Part shown: in pieces, positions 1 through 10,748 of the stretch | Numbering within the stretch: position 1 is the stretch's first letter | Layout: each line of letters starts with the position of its first letter | NCBI GenBank assembly: GCA_027943245.1 | Contig: JANDJZ010000017.1 | Location: forward strand, 62,001-126,000 | DNA from: Acanthamoeba sp. SK_2022b | Taxonomy: Eukaryota > Discosea > Longamoebia > Acanthamoebidae | Reading direction: 5' to 3' | DNA: 64,000 nucleotides | The notes under the pieces: generated by a model | What the model was told of the DNA's origin: nothing | The model's input: only the letters and a program-made list of their open reading frames with translations | The model's database searches: none | Position numbers and translations under genes: made by a program

Positions 1-2
1 TG

Positions 3-431
3 CAGCATCACACAGACTACAAGCTGGGCGTGGCGATGATCGACAGGTTCACGTACGCTACCCTCGAATACTTTGAGCACAACAAGGTGGCCGAGGACTC
101 CAAAAACAACCTCAAGGAGCTGGTACCGTTACTCTCCCGCACTAATTACCAGCATAACAACATCGCGTTCTACGCGACTCACGCATCATCGACACGAACG
201 CACGCATAGTTCACGGATGACAACTACCGATACCTGGGCGCCCAGTCCAACTACCGAACAGACCTCTTCTCTCGCCCGCTCAATAACGTGCCTCCCCTGC
301 CCTCGACCCTGGAGTTGGAGCCGTCATTGACGCGTGGTGTGGTGACGGTTGGCCAGGTTCTGCTTACGGACTTCTTCGGGTCGGTCCTGCCGGTGCAGAC
401 CACGGCGCGTGGCTACCCGCTGGGCGAGTGA
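3..431 (+). CDS. 3' end of an unrecognised gene, cut by the window edge
   Basis: Two exons are visible. The first (3-122) runs in from outside the window and ends at a GTACCG donor. After an 87-base intron ending in CATAG, the second exon (210-431) continues the frame to a TGA stop. The reading gives about 113 residues with the codon bias of the real genes here. It starts HHTDYKLGVAMIDRF and ends VQTTARGYPLGE. I see no membrane segment and no motif I recognise. The long Pro/Leu-rich tail looks like the C-terminus of a globular protein. The start and most of the protein lie outside the window, so no function is offered. The splice is supported by open frames on both sides and by a stop in the intron. 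Confidence 0.6.
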
Positions 432-650
432 AGACCTTGCAGCTGTTATTGAGAGCGAGCGTGGCCTGCGTTACAGCGCACGAGGGCTTGAAATTTTTTG
501 GCCTGTAACGGAGTTTAGCTTGCGCCTAATTGGTTAGCGGGGTTGAAGGAAAAAGAGGTTCTTGGTGAGCTCGAGTCTGTTCTTTACTTCCCCCTTTCAC
601 ACAACGTACAAACCTACAAGCAACTCGACCAGCAACGTCTACTACAAACA

Positions 651-1978
651 TGGCCCGTTCCAGCAACCCTATGCTGGCTCTCGTGCTTGTGTTGGTCCTG
701 TCCCAACATGGCCACAACTTCAGTTCCCCCGACTCTCCCTGACAACAGTAACATCATTGGCAACGTCAACCAGCCTCAGCTGACCTACCCCAAGGTGGTC
801 ATTACAACTGCCACCATTCTGGTGGGCCTCTCAAGCTTCCTCCTGAGTCAGGTGGTGTACCCTGGCCTGCAGCGTTGGACCCTTCACCCCCAGAGCCCAG
901 CTACAATGGAGAACACCTCCAGCTCCACTTCCAAGCCAGGCCCCACTCCTTACAAGGTCGCCAGAACAAACTGCTTGATGGTTGAAGGTTGCCCTAATGG
1001 CATGGCTGAGGTGGATGTTTTGAGGGTGGAGGCCAAAACAAACTGACCTCCTCTTTCTCTTCAAACATGACCCTCTTGCCAGGTTGCAGCTCCTTCTGGT
1101 CCATTGAACGCTATTGCTCCTGTTTCCTCTTTCAACCATACAATCTCATCATCTTCAACCCCTTCAACTTCAGCCAACTTGACCTCAACAGCATTAGTGC
1201 CTTCCTCGCCCTTCAGGTTTGGCCCCACTCAGACTGCAAGGCCTTCCACCTCATCTACTTCAGCCAACTCCACCACAACTGCAACAACGTCAGTGCCACA
1301 TTAGGCTTGAGTTTAACACAACCAGCCTTGTCTACAGCAATGCCAGAACCATCAACACTCTTGCCCTCAGAACGTGAAATTACTTTGGACAGGAGTGTGA
1401 GTGGGGTCATTCAGGCAACCATAGCTTTGGTCAATATTGTGCTCTTGGGTGTGCTTTGGATTGTGCACTTGATCCTGTGTCTTGTGATCATCTTCGCTGA
1501 GGCCCTGGTGCTCCTAGTCCTGGTGATAGCATTGAAGCCCACCCTCCAACCATCATCAATATGCTCTTCCTATGGCTAGGGATGAAGAATGCAATCATGT
1601 GGTGGTGCAACCAACAAGCCAAGAGTGTTAGGAGACAGAACAAAGAGGCTGAGAGACAATGCCAGCAAGATGCCAAAGTGAAGAGGCATTGGTGGAGGGC
1701 AACCATGTGGGCAGCGCGCCAGAAGGTACACTCTATCACTACTTCCATCTTTGAATTGCTGCTCATCTCTTGTGTTCAAACGTTCACAGGCGCAGGCGGC
1801 ATGGAAGTGGCAAGAGAGAGGGCGAGAGGGAGGGCAAAGTACAGAAGAAAGGTCCACCTAAAGGCGTCCCACTCCCACCCCCGAAACCGGACTGTGGGCG
1901 GTTCCCCTTGTATGCGGGCCGCCCCGATCGACGCCTGACCACCGCCTGGTGGTGATCCTGATCGAGCTGGGCTTCTAG
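651..1978 (+). CDS. Possible Ser/Thr-rich membrane protein gene or its relic
   Basis: I do not recognise this. An ATG at 651 opens a signal-like stretch (MLALVLVLVLSQ) that hits a stop after about 30 codons. A second frame (about 717-1010) joins, through a plausible intron ending CTTGCCAG at 1082, to a Ser/Thr/Pro-rich stretch (1083-1304) rich in N-x-S/T sites. A third frame (1320-1530) encodes a strongly hydrophobic segment, and a fourth (1561-1730) a basic, Trp-rich tail. The order resembles stalk, membrane span and cytoplasmic tail, but I could not connect all parts by splicing in one phase. Base composition is less GC-rich than neighbouring genes. It may be a real multi-exon gene, a decayed copy or chance. 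Confidence 0.3.
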
Positions 1979-2120
1979 GTTCCATGCGTTTTCTGCTGCA
2001 CTTTCCCCTCTTTCTTCCCACTCTCCCCACGCCTGCCTTCCTTCGCTCCTCCTTCTCGCTCATGTACCGCAACACATACAGACGTTTTCTTCTTCATTGG
2101 TTATGGGAAGGAGGGGGGCC

Positions 2121-3353
2121 TCAGGTTCGTTCATACTGGGCCAAGAGCTGCTGTGCCGATTGCAGGTTCGTGGCCAGGTGCACGCCTTGCACGTCAATCA
2201 CCTGCGATGCCATCGCAGACAGGTAGTAGTACGCGTCAGCAAGAACACAAAGTGGTGAACTACAGGTGGGTCTCGGGCACCTGCTCAAAGAAGCTGATGT
2301 CGGGTTCGTGCGGGTGGGCGGCCATGGGGTCGATCAGGAAGATGACCTGGTGGCACAGCTGGTGGAGCACCGCGTGTGCGATCTGCACATCGCCTCCGCG
2401 CGGTCCGCTCTCGCAGCATATGACCTTGTTCTCCAGGTCCAGGGCGTACGGCGCCAGTGCCTCGGAGTCAGCGCTCGCCGCCCAAATGAACCGCGTGATC
2501 CACCCACCCGTCGTCCCCTGCCCAGGTCACGCTCTGTCGTCAGGAGATGCATATGCATGTGCGTACGTTTCGAGCTATGCCGACGTACGGTGCAGATGAT
2601 GTGGTCGAACTGGGTGAGGAGAGTCCGCAGGTGCTGCACAACAAGGAGGCACATGTCGAGCTTCTTGCCGTCGTGGGCGATAAGCGCGATAGTCTTCTTG
2701 CCAGCCATACGCGTCAGCGGCACCTGCTTCGTGGGCGGCCGGCTGTCCCGAGCCTCCAGCAGTCCCGCGGACGCGCAGTAGGCCGCCGAATCGGCTGTGG
2801 ACAAGCCCCAGCGTTGCAGGAGGGCCGAGGCGGCCTCTAGAGACGCCGTGTAGAGGACGTCGTGGACGAGCGCCTGCCTCTTGAGCACCCTCATAGGCAA
2901 GTTGGTGTTGACCTCGCCGCCGCAGGCCAGGTGGAACACGGCGTCGATGCGTCGCTCGATGAGCTCGTAGGTGAGCTCCACCACCCCGCTCGACCCGCCG
3001 GCCAGCTTACGCACCTGCTCCCAGGCGTGGCGGGCAGCGGTGGCCTTTGACGCGTCGCTGGCCGGGGAGCCCAACGCGGCTTGCAGTAGCCCCTGGGCCC
3101 ACTCGTACGTGTTCGCGGTCATGACCACCTGCGCTCCACTGCTTTGCACCCACTCGAGGAGCTGTGCCCACGACGTCAGACGTTGCGCTCCCCCCCCCCA
3201 ACCTGCAGTACCAACTGAATGACTTGCGGGAGGGGACGGTGCCTCGTTGAGGAAGTTCGAGAAGTTGGAGCTGCTGCGTAGTCGGAACTCGTGCGTGCTC
3301 ACCACTCCTACCACGAGCACTTTACTCTGCTGTGTGCGTGTTATCGCTTCCAT
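2121..3353 (-). CDS. mgsA: Methylglyoxal synthase with an extra N-terminal MGS-like domain
   Basis: Converts dihydroxyacetone phosphate to methylglyoxal, a glycolytic bypass better known in bacteria. Three exons (3353-2589, 2517-2281, 2201-2121) give 360 residues. The C-terminal domain has every key element: IALIAHDGKK with the His-Asp pair, TGTTG split across intron 1 at its threonine, SGPRGGD with the catalytic Asp, DPMAAHPHEPD with the His and Asp of the PHxPD signature, and a final ATNLQSA strand. Residues 1-230 hold a second, degenerate copy: its end (NTNLPMRVLKRQALVHDVLYTASLEAAS in part) aligns in position with the PHEPD-to-ATNLQSA stretch but lacks the catalytic residues. I chose the ATG at 3353. 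Most family members are single-domain proteins of about 150 residues, so the doubled length is unusual. Confidence 0.88.
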
Positions 3354-3469
3354 CTTTTTGCGTGCAAGCACACCACAAATTTTCGTTTTGGTTTTGAAAA
3401 TATTTTGTCGGTGATGAGGGCGTGATGTGGGAAAAAAGAGTGCTCTTTATCGGAGATGGAAGAGGAAAT

Positions 3470-3838
3470 TCACCGTCGCTTGGTGGACACCACCTCGCCC
3501 TCAATGAAGGTCGAGCCACGGCGTCCCCCTTCCTCGAAATCGTCAGCCCGGATGGTATCGTCCGTCGTGATGATGGCCTTCTTGTAGCGCTTGGTCGAGT
3601 AAATCTTGCCACGTCGCGCAGCGTGCTTAATCTTGCCCTCGTAGTTCATGGTGTTTACCTTCGTGACCGATACGCCGTAGAGTTGTGAGATGTAATTCTG
3701 AAGTTCAATCTTGGTGATGTTGGGCTGGACGCGCAACACGAATTTGTTGGACGGCAAGTTACGAGCGGGCGGCATCAGCGTCAGTGGGATGTTAGGCAGC
3801 CAATATTTCGTCGGGTTCAGCTTTTCGAAGCGCTTCAT
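3470..3838 (-). CDS. Mitochondrial large-subunit ribosomal protein uL23m
   Basis: A single uninterrupted frame of 122 residues from ATG 3838. The core reads KFVLRVQPNITKIELQNYIS followed by LYGVSVTKVNT and a basic loop, the uL23 pattern in which the strand-helix-strand fold binds 23S-type rRNA near the exit tunnel. Length and divergence fit the mitochondrial rather than the cytosolic protein, which carries a long basic N-terminal extension missing here. There is no obvious cleavable presequence, but the first 30 residues hold few acids and end in a PPARNLPSNKF basic stretch. It lies only 51 bases downstream of the RNase Z stop on the same strand, so the two share a very short spacer. Mitochondrial location is inference. 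Confidence 0.82.
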   Translation of the reverse strand: MKRFEKLNPTKYWLPNIPLTLMPPARNLPSNKFVLRVQPNITKIELQNYISQLYGVSVTKVNTMNYEGKIKHAARRGKIYSTKRYKKAIITTDDTIRADDFEEGGRRGSTFIEGEVVSTKRR

Positions 3839-3889
3839 CTTCGTCTCCTTCGATTGATTCTACGGGCTTACCTTTCTCTGTTTTCTTGC

Positions 3890-5758
3890 TCAGTTTATTT
3901 GTTCCTCTCGATTTTTTCTTTCGCCTTTTCCTTTGAGCTGCTCCCACATGAAGTCGTGGGCTGCCGCCACAGGGCCGCCAAAGATCTGCTGCGCTTCGGC
4001 CACCATATCCTCCACGCTTTCCTGAACACGTCGGTGTGGCGCGTAAGTCGATGAGCCGCGTTGGTGGCTTCTTCAAAAGGTATGGTACCTCGCCGAGGGT
4101 GTTGGTGCGGCCGCTGAAGTGGGTGAGCAGAAGCTTCTTCGCCTTGATCCTCTTGGCAAACTGTCCCGCCATGGCTGCACAAACATTACGCCCCCATGAG
4201 CGAGATTCAAGAGGAGTGGGACTGGAGAGGTGGGAGGATTTGTCTACCTGCCGTGGAGTGTCCTCGCTTGAAAGCCTCGGCGGCTAGCCGACGGGGGAGA
4301 GTGCACTCGTGGATGAGCAGATCGGTATCCCGGCCAAGATAAGCAACGCCACTCGAGTCGCAAGTGTCCCCCAAAATCGTCACCTTTCTTCCGACCTTGG
4401 GTGGCCCCACCACCTCCGACGGGTGGAGCTACAGTGCCCCCCCCCCAATCACGAACGATGTCAGCGCTGGAGGACGGCGAGCAGGCAGCGAGAAGAGCGG
4501 GACAATGGGAGTACCAGCGTGCCATCGGAAAGAGTGACGGGGCGCCCCGCCTTCAGCTCTCTGTAAAGAGGCCCCGGGGTGAGGCCCTTGGCGGTGCACA
4601 GGTCCACGTCTATGCTCCCCGGGGCCTCGGCCTCCTGCACGACGTAGCCCCAGCACGGCACCTTGTGACGAAGCGACCCTGCTCGCACGGTTATCTGTAG
4701 TGTCATCGCCACCATCAGACCACTGCGCCACACTCTCACCGAGTGTCGGCTCCGTGCAAACTCGTATGGGCTTGCGTTCGTACCTTGTCGTCGGCGAAGA
4801 CGGTCCAGGTTCCCGTCGGCTCCATCGGGATGTCGGTGTCTCTGAAGAGCGGGCACACGTAAGTCACAAAGAAACGAAGGGCGGATGGAGGAGCGGCGAA
4901 TGGGGGATGGCGTTCGAACCTGAGCCTGGGCTTGCCGGGCTTGATGCGGGGCAGACTGGGATCGGCGGGCACGAGCTCGTGGACGAACACGGGCAAATCG
5001 AGGCTCGGTCGTGTGGTCTCGAGGATGGTGTGGACATAGCGCCGGAGGCCGGGCGGGCCGTAGATGTGCAGAGGCTCCACGCGCATGCTGTCCAGGCCGC
5101 AGCAGACCCCGTGCACGACGCCGCCCAAGCCCATGATCTGATATCCCGCACAGCCACTGCGGGTGAGCCTCACGAGCACGTACGGGGAGGGGGGAGGGCC
5201 GCGCGCGCGCGCGAGCAAAGCAGCCGGCCGCGTACGTGATCGCCGTGAAGGTGTGTGATGAATATGTGCTCCACGTTCTGAACCGCTAGCCCCGGACACT
5301 TGATGAACTGGTGCTGCGTACCTTCTCCGCAGTCGAATAGCAGGATCCGACTCTCTGCGAGCGTGCCAGTTGCGGTTAGGACCTAAGGCGCTCTCGTTGG
5401 AGTTGGAGAAAGAGAAAGGAGAGGTGCCGCACCGAGCTTGAGGGCGATGGAGGTAACGTTGCGGTCCGGCGTCGGCACGCTCGAGCTCGTGCCCAGGAAC
5501 ACAATGGCCATTCCCCGGAAGTCTAAATCAATTGATGAATGAATTATTGCATTAGCAAGCAGAACGCCGATCTTAGGAGACAGGGCAAGCACCATGGCGA
5601 GAGTCTGATGATAATGCGTGATGCGATCTTAAATTGTGCGTAGTGGAGTGAAAGCGGCGAGAGCAGAGAGGGGGCGCCAGCTGCAAGCTCTGTCGCAACA
5701 CCGGTGCTTCAGGAAACCGCGCAACGCTGGCTGCAATCGTGCGGCACCTTTGTCGCAT
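3890..5758 (-). CDS. Ribonuclease Z (short form), with mitochondrial presequence exon
   Basis: Metallo-beta-lactamase fold nuclease that removes 3' trailers from pre-tRNA. Core exons give [31 protein letters not shown], the metal motif [41 protein letters not shown] with RGHST, and LLTHFSGR; all match short-form RNase Z. An upstream exon (5593-5758) opens with ATG 5758 and encodes an Arg/Ser/Thr-rich, acid-poor leader ([15 protein letters not shown]...RRFHSTT) that splices in phase through a 70-base intron (5523-5592) to the core. A second ATG at 5511 begins exactly where bacterial and short-form enzymes start, so two products, mitochondrial and cytosolic or nuclear, could come from one gene. 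The last exon ends [12 protein letters not shown] and a Lys-rich tail; stop at 3890. Confidence 0.87.
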
Positions 5759-5991
5759 CTTCTCCGTTCCCCGTTCCCCGTTTCTATTACAATTATTGTA
5801 ATTGTTCTTCGTTTCTTTGTCACCATTTTCCCGCCGTTTCCTCCTTTCCCTCGCACACCGATCTGAAGGATGAATGGAGTGAAAGCAGCAAGAATGTACA
5901 GGTTAACAGGCACGCACACAACAGAGAAAAGTATGGTTTTTGTTTTGTGACCACCCCGCGATCCCCACGCGATCGGTTTGCTCTGGAGCAT

Positions 5992-6684
5992 TCAGCCCAT
6001 GGCGCCACCATCGGCTCGGCTCAGCAGGCGCTGGTAGACTGGCGGAGACGAGCACACCACAAAAGGCGTGGTCAGACGCACGCATGCAATCGAGCGATTG
6101 GAGTGTGCGGGGAGAGGCCTACCCTCCTTGAAGCGGTCGCGGCTGGCGGTGCAGTGAACGAGCTGGTTCTCCAGCACCACGGCCCGCTCCTTCAGCTCGA
6201 CGGCGCCGAGGGCGAACAGCTCCGAGAATCGTTCGTCCGAGAGCTTGCGGAAATGGTCCGTCACCTCGCCGCCGAGTCTCTGGAACCTGCGCAAGGTCAA
6301 CGCCAACGCGAGTGGTGAGAACGAGGTACGCTTTTCCTTGCGGAGAACGCGTACATGGGATCGAGGAAGAAGGCGTTGAGCTTGTTGCGGACGTATTTGA
6401 CGAAGAAGAAGCGGATGCCGGCAAAGAGCTTAGCCGACATGGTGCACACTTGGTTGTAGGCGTCTTCTCCGATCCTGCGCGAGCGGCTCACTTCGACGTT
6501 CACTGCAGACACAAGTGCGTTGGTTCAAGCAAGCTTTCACGTTGTCAACGAAGCGCCCACCTCCGGCTGCTGCACACGTACTGGCGCCGTTTTCGTTGCG
6601 CTGCATCATCTGCGCGACCCTCTCTTGTGTCTGTCCGGCATCCCTAGCGAGGTAGTCGTATCTTCAATCATCGAGCACAGGTTG

Positions 6685-6761
<77 letters not shown>

Positions 6762-9700
6762 CGGAAAAACGAATACGGGCCATCGTGATGGGTGGTGAGT
6801 GCGGCGGTGGAAGCAACGTAGAGAGAGAAGCAGAGGTTGGTGCGCACTCTTTGCCGAGCTCAGAGAGGCCCGTGAGCAGGTCCCAGTCGAGGATCTTGGT
6901 GAAGGTCTCAAAGTCGTCCATCAACTTGGACCGGCAGAGGTCCTCCACGTTCTCGACGAATCCGCCATACACGGTGCGCAGATCCTTGATGAAGGGCTCG
7001 TAGACGTTCAGCACACCGCTCTCGCCGCTCTTCATGACGGAGATGCCGATGTCGCACAATCGCTTGAACACATACGAGCAACGAGCGAGCACCACATCGA
7101 TCAGCGGCTGCAGTTCCTTGCGCGCCTTGATCTGCACAATATCGCTTGCCTGTGTTGGTGCCGTACGAGAACGTTAGACGGGAACAGAAGCAGAAGACGC
7201 AGAGCTTAAAATACGAAAAAGCGTGGCTCAGACATTACCGCTGTTTCGAACACCGGCACGTTGTGATACTTGGAAGTGCCGATTGCCGACGCCACCTCGT
7301 GGATGGAAATGAACGGGAACTCTGAATCGCACGGTGAGTTTAAAGACGAGTACGGCCTTAAGAAGAAGAAGAAGAAGAAGAAGCTGGGGCTCCGAACCTT
7401 TGCTGTGAGCAACGTATTCGAACTCGTTGAGCAGGCGCTCATACTGCGCGCCGCCGTAAATCTTGTAGTGACTGTTCTGGATGTCGTATTCGATGCCGTG
7501 TGCGGGCCACTCGCCGATGCCGCTGGAGGCCTTTTCCTCCTGCAAGGTCTCGCCATAGGTGTCGGGATTGCCGATGATAGACCCCTCGAGAAGGCGTTCG
7601 ATCAGGAGAATGAACGACTGGACGTAGCGATTCACCTTGTTGCGCAACAGCTCGAGGTTGTTGGACTCGAGTTCGCGCTTAACCATTTGCAGCTCCTATT
7701 GGCCGCGCCAGACGACGTGTGAGCGCACTCCACCGGCACGTCCAGAAAGCTTGGGGCTCTTACCCGCTCACTCTCCTTGCAGATGTTGTCGAGCATGTGC
7801 AACGTAGGAGGCACGCTCGCGTAGTATTTCTCGGTGAGCATTCGCTCCAGGTAGGCCTTGACGCGGTGGAACCCCACCTGCTCAGCAAACCTGGCAGATA
7901 CCGGATGAGACGTCAGCCAGAAGGCGCATGCTGCGGAGGGGCAGGGACAGTGCGCGTACTCAGGCTCCTCGAACTTGATCTCGAGGAGACGACGGAAATC
8001 GTCGAGATAGCATTCCTTGATCCCCTCGCGGAAGCGCTCGCTGTCGAGATTGCGGCGCACGGGAAGGGAAATGAAGAAGGGCTTCTTGCCCTCGGGCAGG
8101 TTCTCGCCCTTGAGGTACTTGGCCGCGGCTTCCGGTGTGCGCAGCTCCTTCACGCGGTTATCGAACTTGGTGTTCACGAGCACCGTGCGCGAGAAGGCCC
8201 CGTCAAAGCGGCGCACGATGGGCCGCGACGACGTGTTGGCCCACTCCACCGTCGACTGTTCCAGGCAAACGATGATACGGTTCGAAGGCGCCATCAGCCG
8301 CTCGACCATCCTCTGGATGTCGGCGCGGAGCTTTTCCTGTCATACAACATTGTGATGTGAGTTGAGCGATGCGAAGGAGGAGGGCATCTCTTGAGGGGGC
8401 GTACGTCTCCTCCCAGACGGAAGCCGGGCGTGTCGTAGATGGTCAGGTTGGCGCAGTGGGCGTACTCCACGCGCAGGATGATAGGCGCGGCGCTGACGTG
8501 CTCGCCACGTCCGGCCTTCTCGTTGGTCCGGCGCACTATCTCGTGCACCAGGTCTTCGATGGGCGTATCACGCGGCTCCCACGAATCTGCACAATAGCGT
8601 GTTAGCCGGGCGGACCAACAACACTCTCTCCGCAGCGTGCTAAAGCGAGCGCTCGAAGTAGTAGCAGTAGTCTCTTACCTGATTCAGACGTTTGCTGTCC
8701 GGCTTCGCCGTCATTGTAGGCATTCTCCCTGCGGAAGCGACAGTTGGGAATATCTTTCTCTGGGTTATTGATCATCTGTAGGATAAGGGGTCTGCGTGTG
8801 CCGATGTCTGAAGAACCAACCAGCAATGAGTTCGCTTATCCAATACAAGAAGAGGAGGAGGAAGAAGGAGAGGATAAATATATAGGACGCGTACTGGTTT
8901 CGACAATATTAAACTGAAAGCCGAGTAGCGCTTCGATGAAGCTCGACTTGCCATCGGACTGCATGCCGACCACCACAAGCTCGGGCGTCTCGAATTGGAT
9001 CCCGAAACTGGTGTTTTCGCATACAACGAGTTAGCTCAACCACAACAAACAACTTGGTCAAGAAAGGACGAAGAGCAAAGTCGAAAAGAAAAGAAAAGAA
9101 GCGGGGGACGAACTCATGAGAGATGCACTGGAGGTCATTGAAGAGCGCGTAGAGCTCCCGGTTGGAGTCGTGGGCCGATTGCTCGTACTTGTCGATCTTT
9201 TCGGCCTCCTGGTCGAGCTTGCTGCGCACCATACGCGCCCAGTTCTCCTCTTCCTCGCGCTTGCGCTTCCTCTCCTCCTTCCTGCGTCGCTCCTCTTCCT
9301 GCATCTGCTGGATCGCCGCCAGCAGGGACGGATCTCCGCTGATCGATGGGGCTTCGCTCACGGCAGGACCAGCGCCGGCGAAGGGCGTGTGGGGCGGTGC
9401 GTAAGGCGAGTTGGCCTGTTGTTGAAGCGGCTGCTGGGGAGGCTGAACGGGATTGGGAGGAGACTGGCCAGCAGAGAAAGGCTGCGGAGAGGGCGAAAAC
9501 GGCGAAGTCGACGATGACGACGGAGCCGAGTAGCCCGAGCTGCTACCCACGCCCCGGGTATTGGGCGTGAACGGGCCGCGCGGGGGTGAGGTCCGTGACT
9601 GGCCGTTGCTGCTGCCAGAAGGAGGCGACGCGTGTCCCCCGCCGGCGCCGGCGGCTCCTGCACTGCCATTGGAGGGCGTGAAGCGCGAGAAGGAGGTTGA

Positions 9701-10277
9701 GGATGTCGAGGGAGATGTCGAGGACGAGGGTGCTCGCGACGTCGGTGTGGTGGCGCCCGTAGCTGAGGCTCCCGAGAGGGAAAAGGGGTTGGGCCGTTTG
9801 GCCTGAGGTGGCTGCGGCTGATAGGGTTGCGTTTGCGTCTCCAGCTGCGTCACGTTGGCACCAGGCGGAGGCTTACTCACTGAGCGGGGAGCGGCTTGTT
9901 GTGCGAGTCCGCCTGACCGTGGCGTATCGAAGTGAGTCGGGATGCCGGGCGTGGTGCGCACGTACGTCGGCAGCTGTTGGGTTGTCTGCTGGTTCTGTTG
10001 TGCTGCTTGCGCGAGAGCGTTGCTTGTGCTGGCCTGATTATTTAAAGCTGCACCAACCGAAAGATTTAGAGGCCGTGAGTACGTTGCATCGTGCAAAACG
10101 CGCGTGTAGGATGATCTAGTCTCCCGATTTGCGTAGAGATAATGAAAATGGCGAGGCAAGGACGAAAATGGGAGAAAGGGCGCGTATGGTACCGTCGTGT
10201 TGTTCTTGATCAATGGCTTGGAAGGCGAGCTTCACCGCCTCATCGCCACTTGTGTAATCTACCTCCGGCTGCGACAT
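5992..10277 (-). CDS. Dynamin-related GTPase of the DRP5A/ARC5 (Dlp) type
   Basis: Large multi-exon gene. Exon 1 (10277-10193) and exon 2 (10047-9114) encode a long Gln/Pro/Ser/Thr-rich leader ending in a charged coiled-coil-like stretch. The GTPase follows: GMQSDGKSSFIEALLG (P-loop), RPLILQM (switch I region), YDTPGF (switch II) and VNTKFDNRVKEL (TKFD, the guanine motif). Downstream are SGIGEWPAHG and KIYGGAQYERLLNEF, which resemble plant DRP5A, then a helical middle region and a terminal exon ending LLSRADGGAMG. No PH domain or Pro-rich tail is present. Members of this branch act in cytokinesis or organelle division. The first in-frame ATG is at 10277. One intron holds a 26-unit trinucleotide repeat. 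An E2F-like motif sits about 125 bases upstream of the start. Confidence 0.86.
6685..6762 (+). repeat. (AAC)26 microsatellite in a dynamin intron
   Basis: Twenty-six uninterrupted AAC units on the plus strand, which is GTT on the coding strand of the dynamin-type gene. The array lies between the exon carrying the ICARK/VQIKARKEL helix and the next exon, so it is intronic and not translated in the sense direction. No interruption is seen, which suggests recent expansion and length instability. Confidence 0.97.
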
Positions 10278-10748
10278 GACCTGTTTGATGTGATCCGATA
10301 ACTCTGCTCTGGGATATGGATGCAATCTGGCACACCTTTTACTTCTTCGTCGATCAACCTCCTCAAGCCGGCGTCGTGTAGTGCTTCTCTTTCTTTTCGC
10401 TTTGGCGCCAACAAGTTGGTGAATTTGGCTACCAAGAACAATTTCTTATTTTTTCTGCTAAAACTTTAGTTAACCAACCCCGCACTGCGAGATATCGATC
10501 ACAACTCTTGTTTTGTGCAATGAAGAGGGCTCACACAGAGGTGCCAGGTGGCAACTGGTACTAAGACAGCTCATTGAAGGCTTTGCCAGTTGGGCAGGGC
10601 GACCATCTGATTTTGTTGTCACTGGTTATTGCTTTGGGACCTCCTGCTATTAGGAAATGGATTTATTTGTCTTGCGCAAGACAAAAATCGCAAGCACAAA
10701 CCTCTTGGCAACACAAGGAAACAGTAAGAGAAAAGCCACGCAGCCAAG
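10278..10748. other. Divergent intergenic region
   Basis: The spacer between the dynamin-type gene (minus) and the unrecognised plus-strand gene starting at 10749. The dynamin-proximal half holds an open frame without an ATG and the E2F-like site at 10401; it is best read as 5' untranslated sequence and promoter. From 10440 to 10748 I see no convincing gene or RNA. Confidence 0.5.
10401..10410. promoter_or_regulatory. E2F-like site upstream of the dynamin-type gene
   Basis: TTTGGCGCCA, a perfect match to the palindromic core of E2F/DP sites, 124 bases upstream of the predicted ATG at 10277. The same ten bases recur upstream of DNA polymerase epsilon. Confidence 0.45.

Noticed and set aside
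6664..6911. Open frames of poly-Asn, poly-Leu or poly-Val
   Set aside because: They are translations of the intronic (AAC)n microsatellite in three frames and have no other support.
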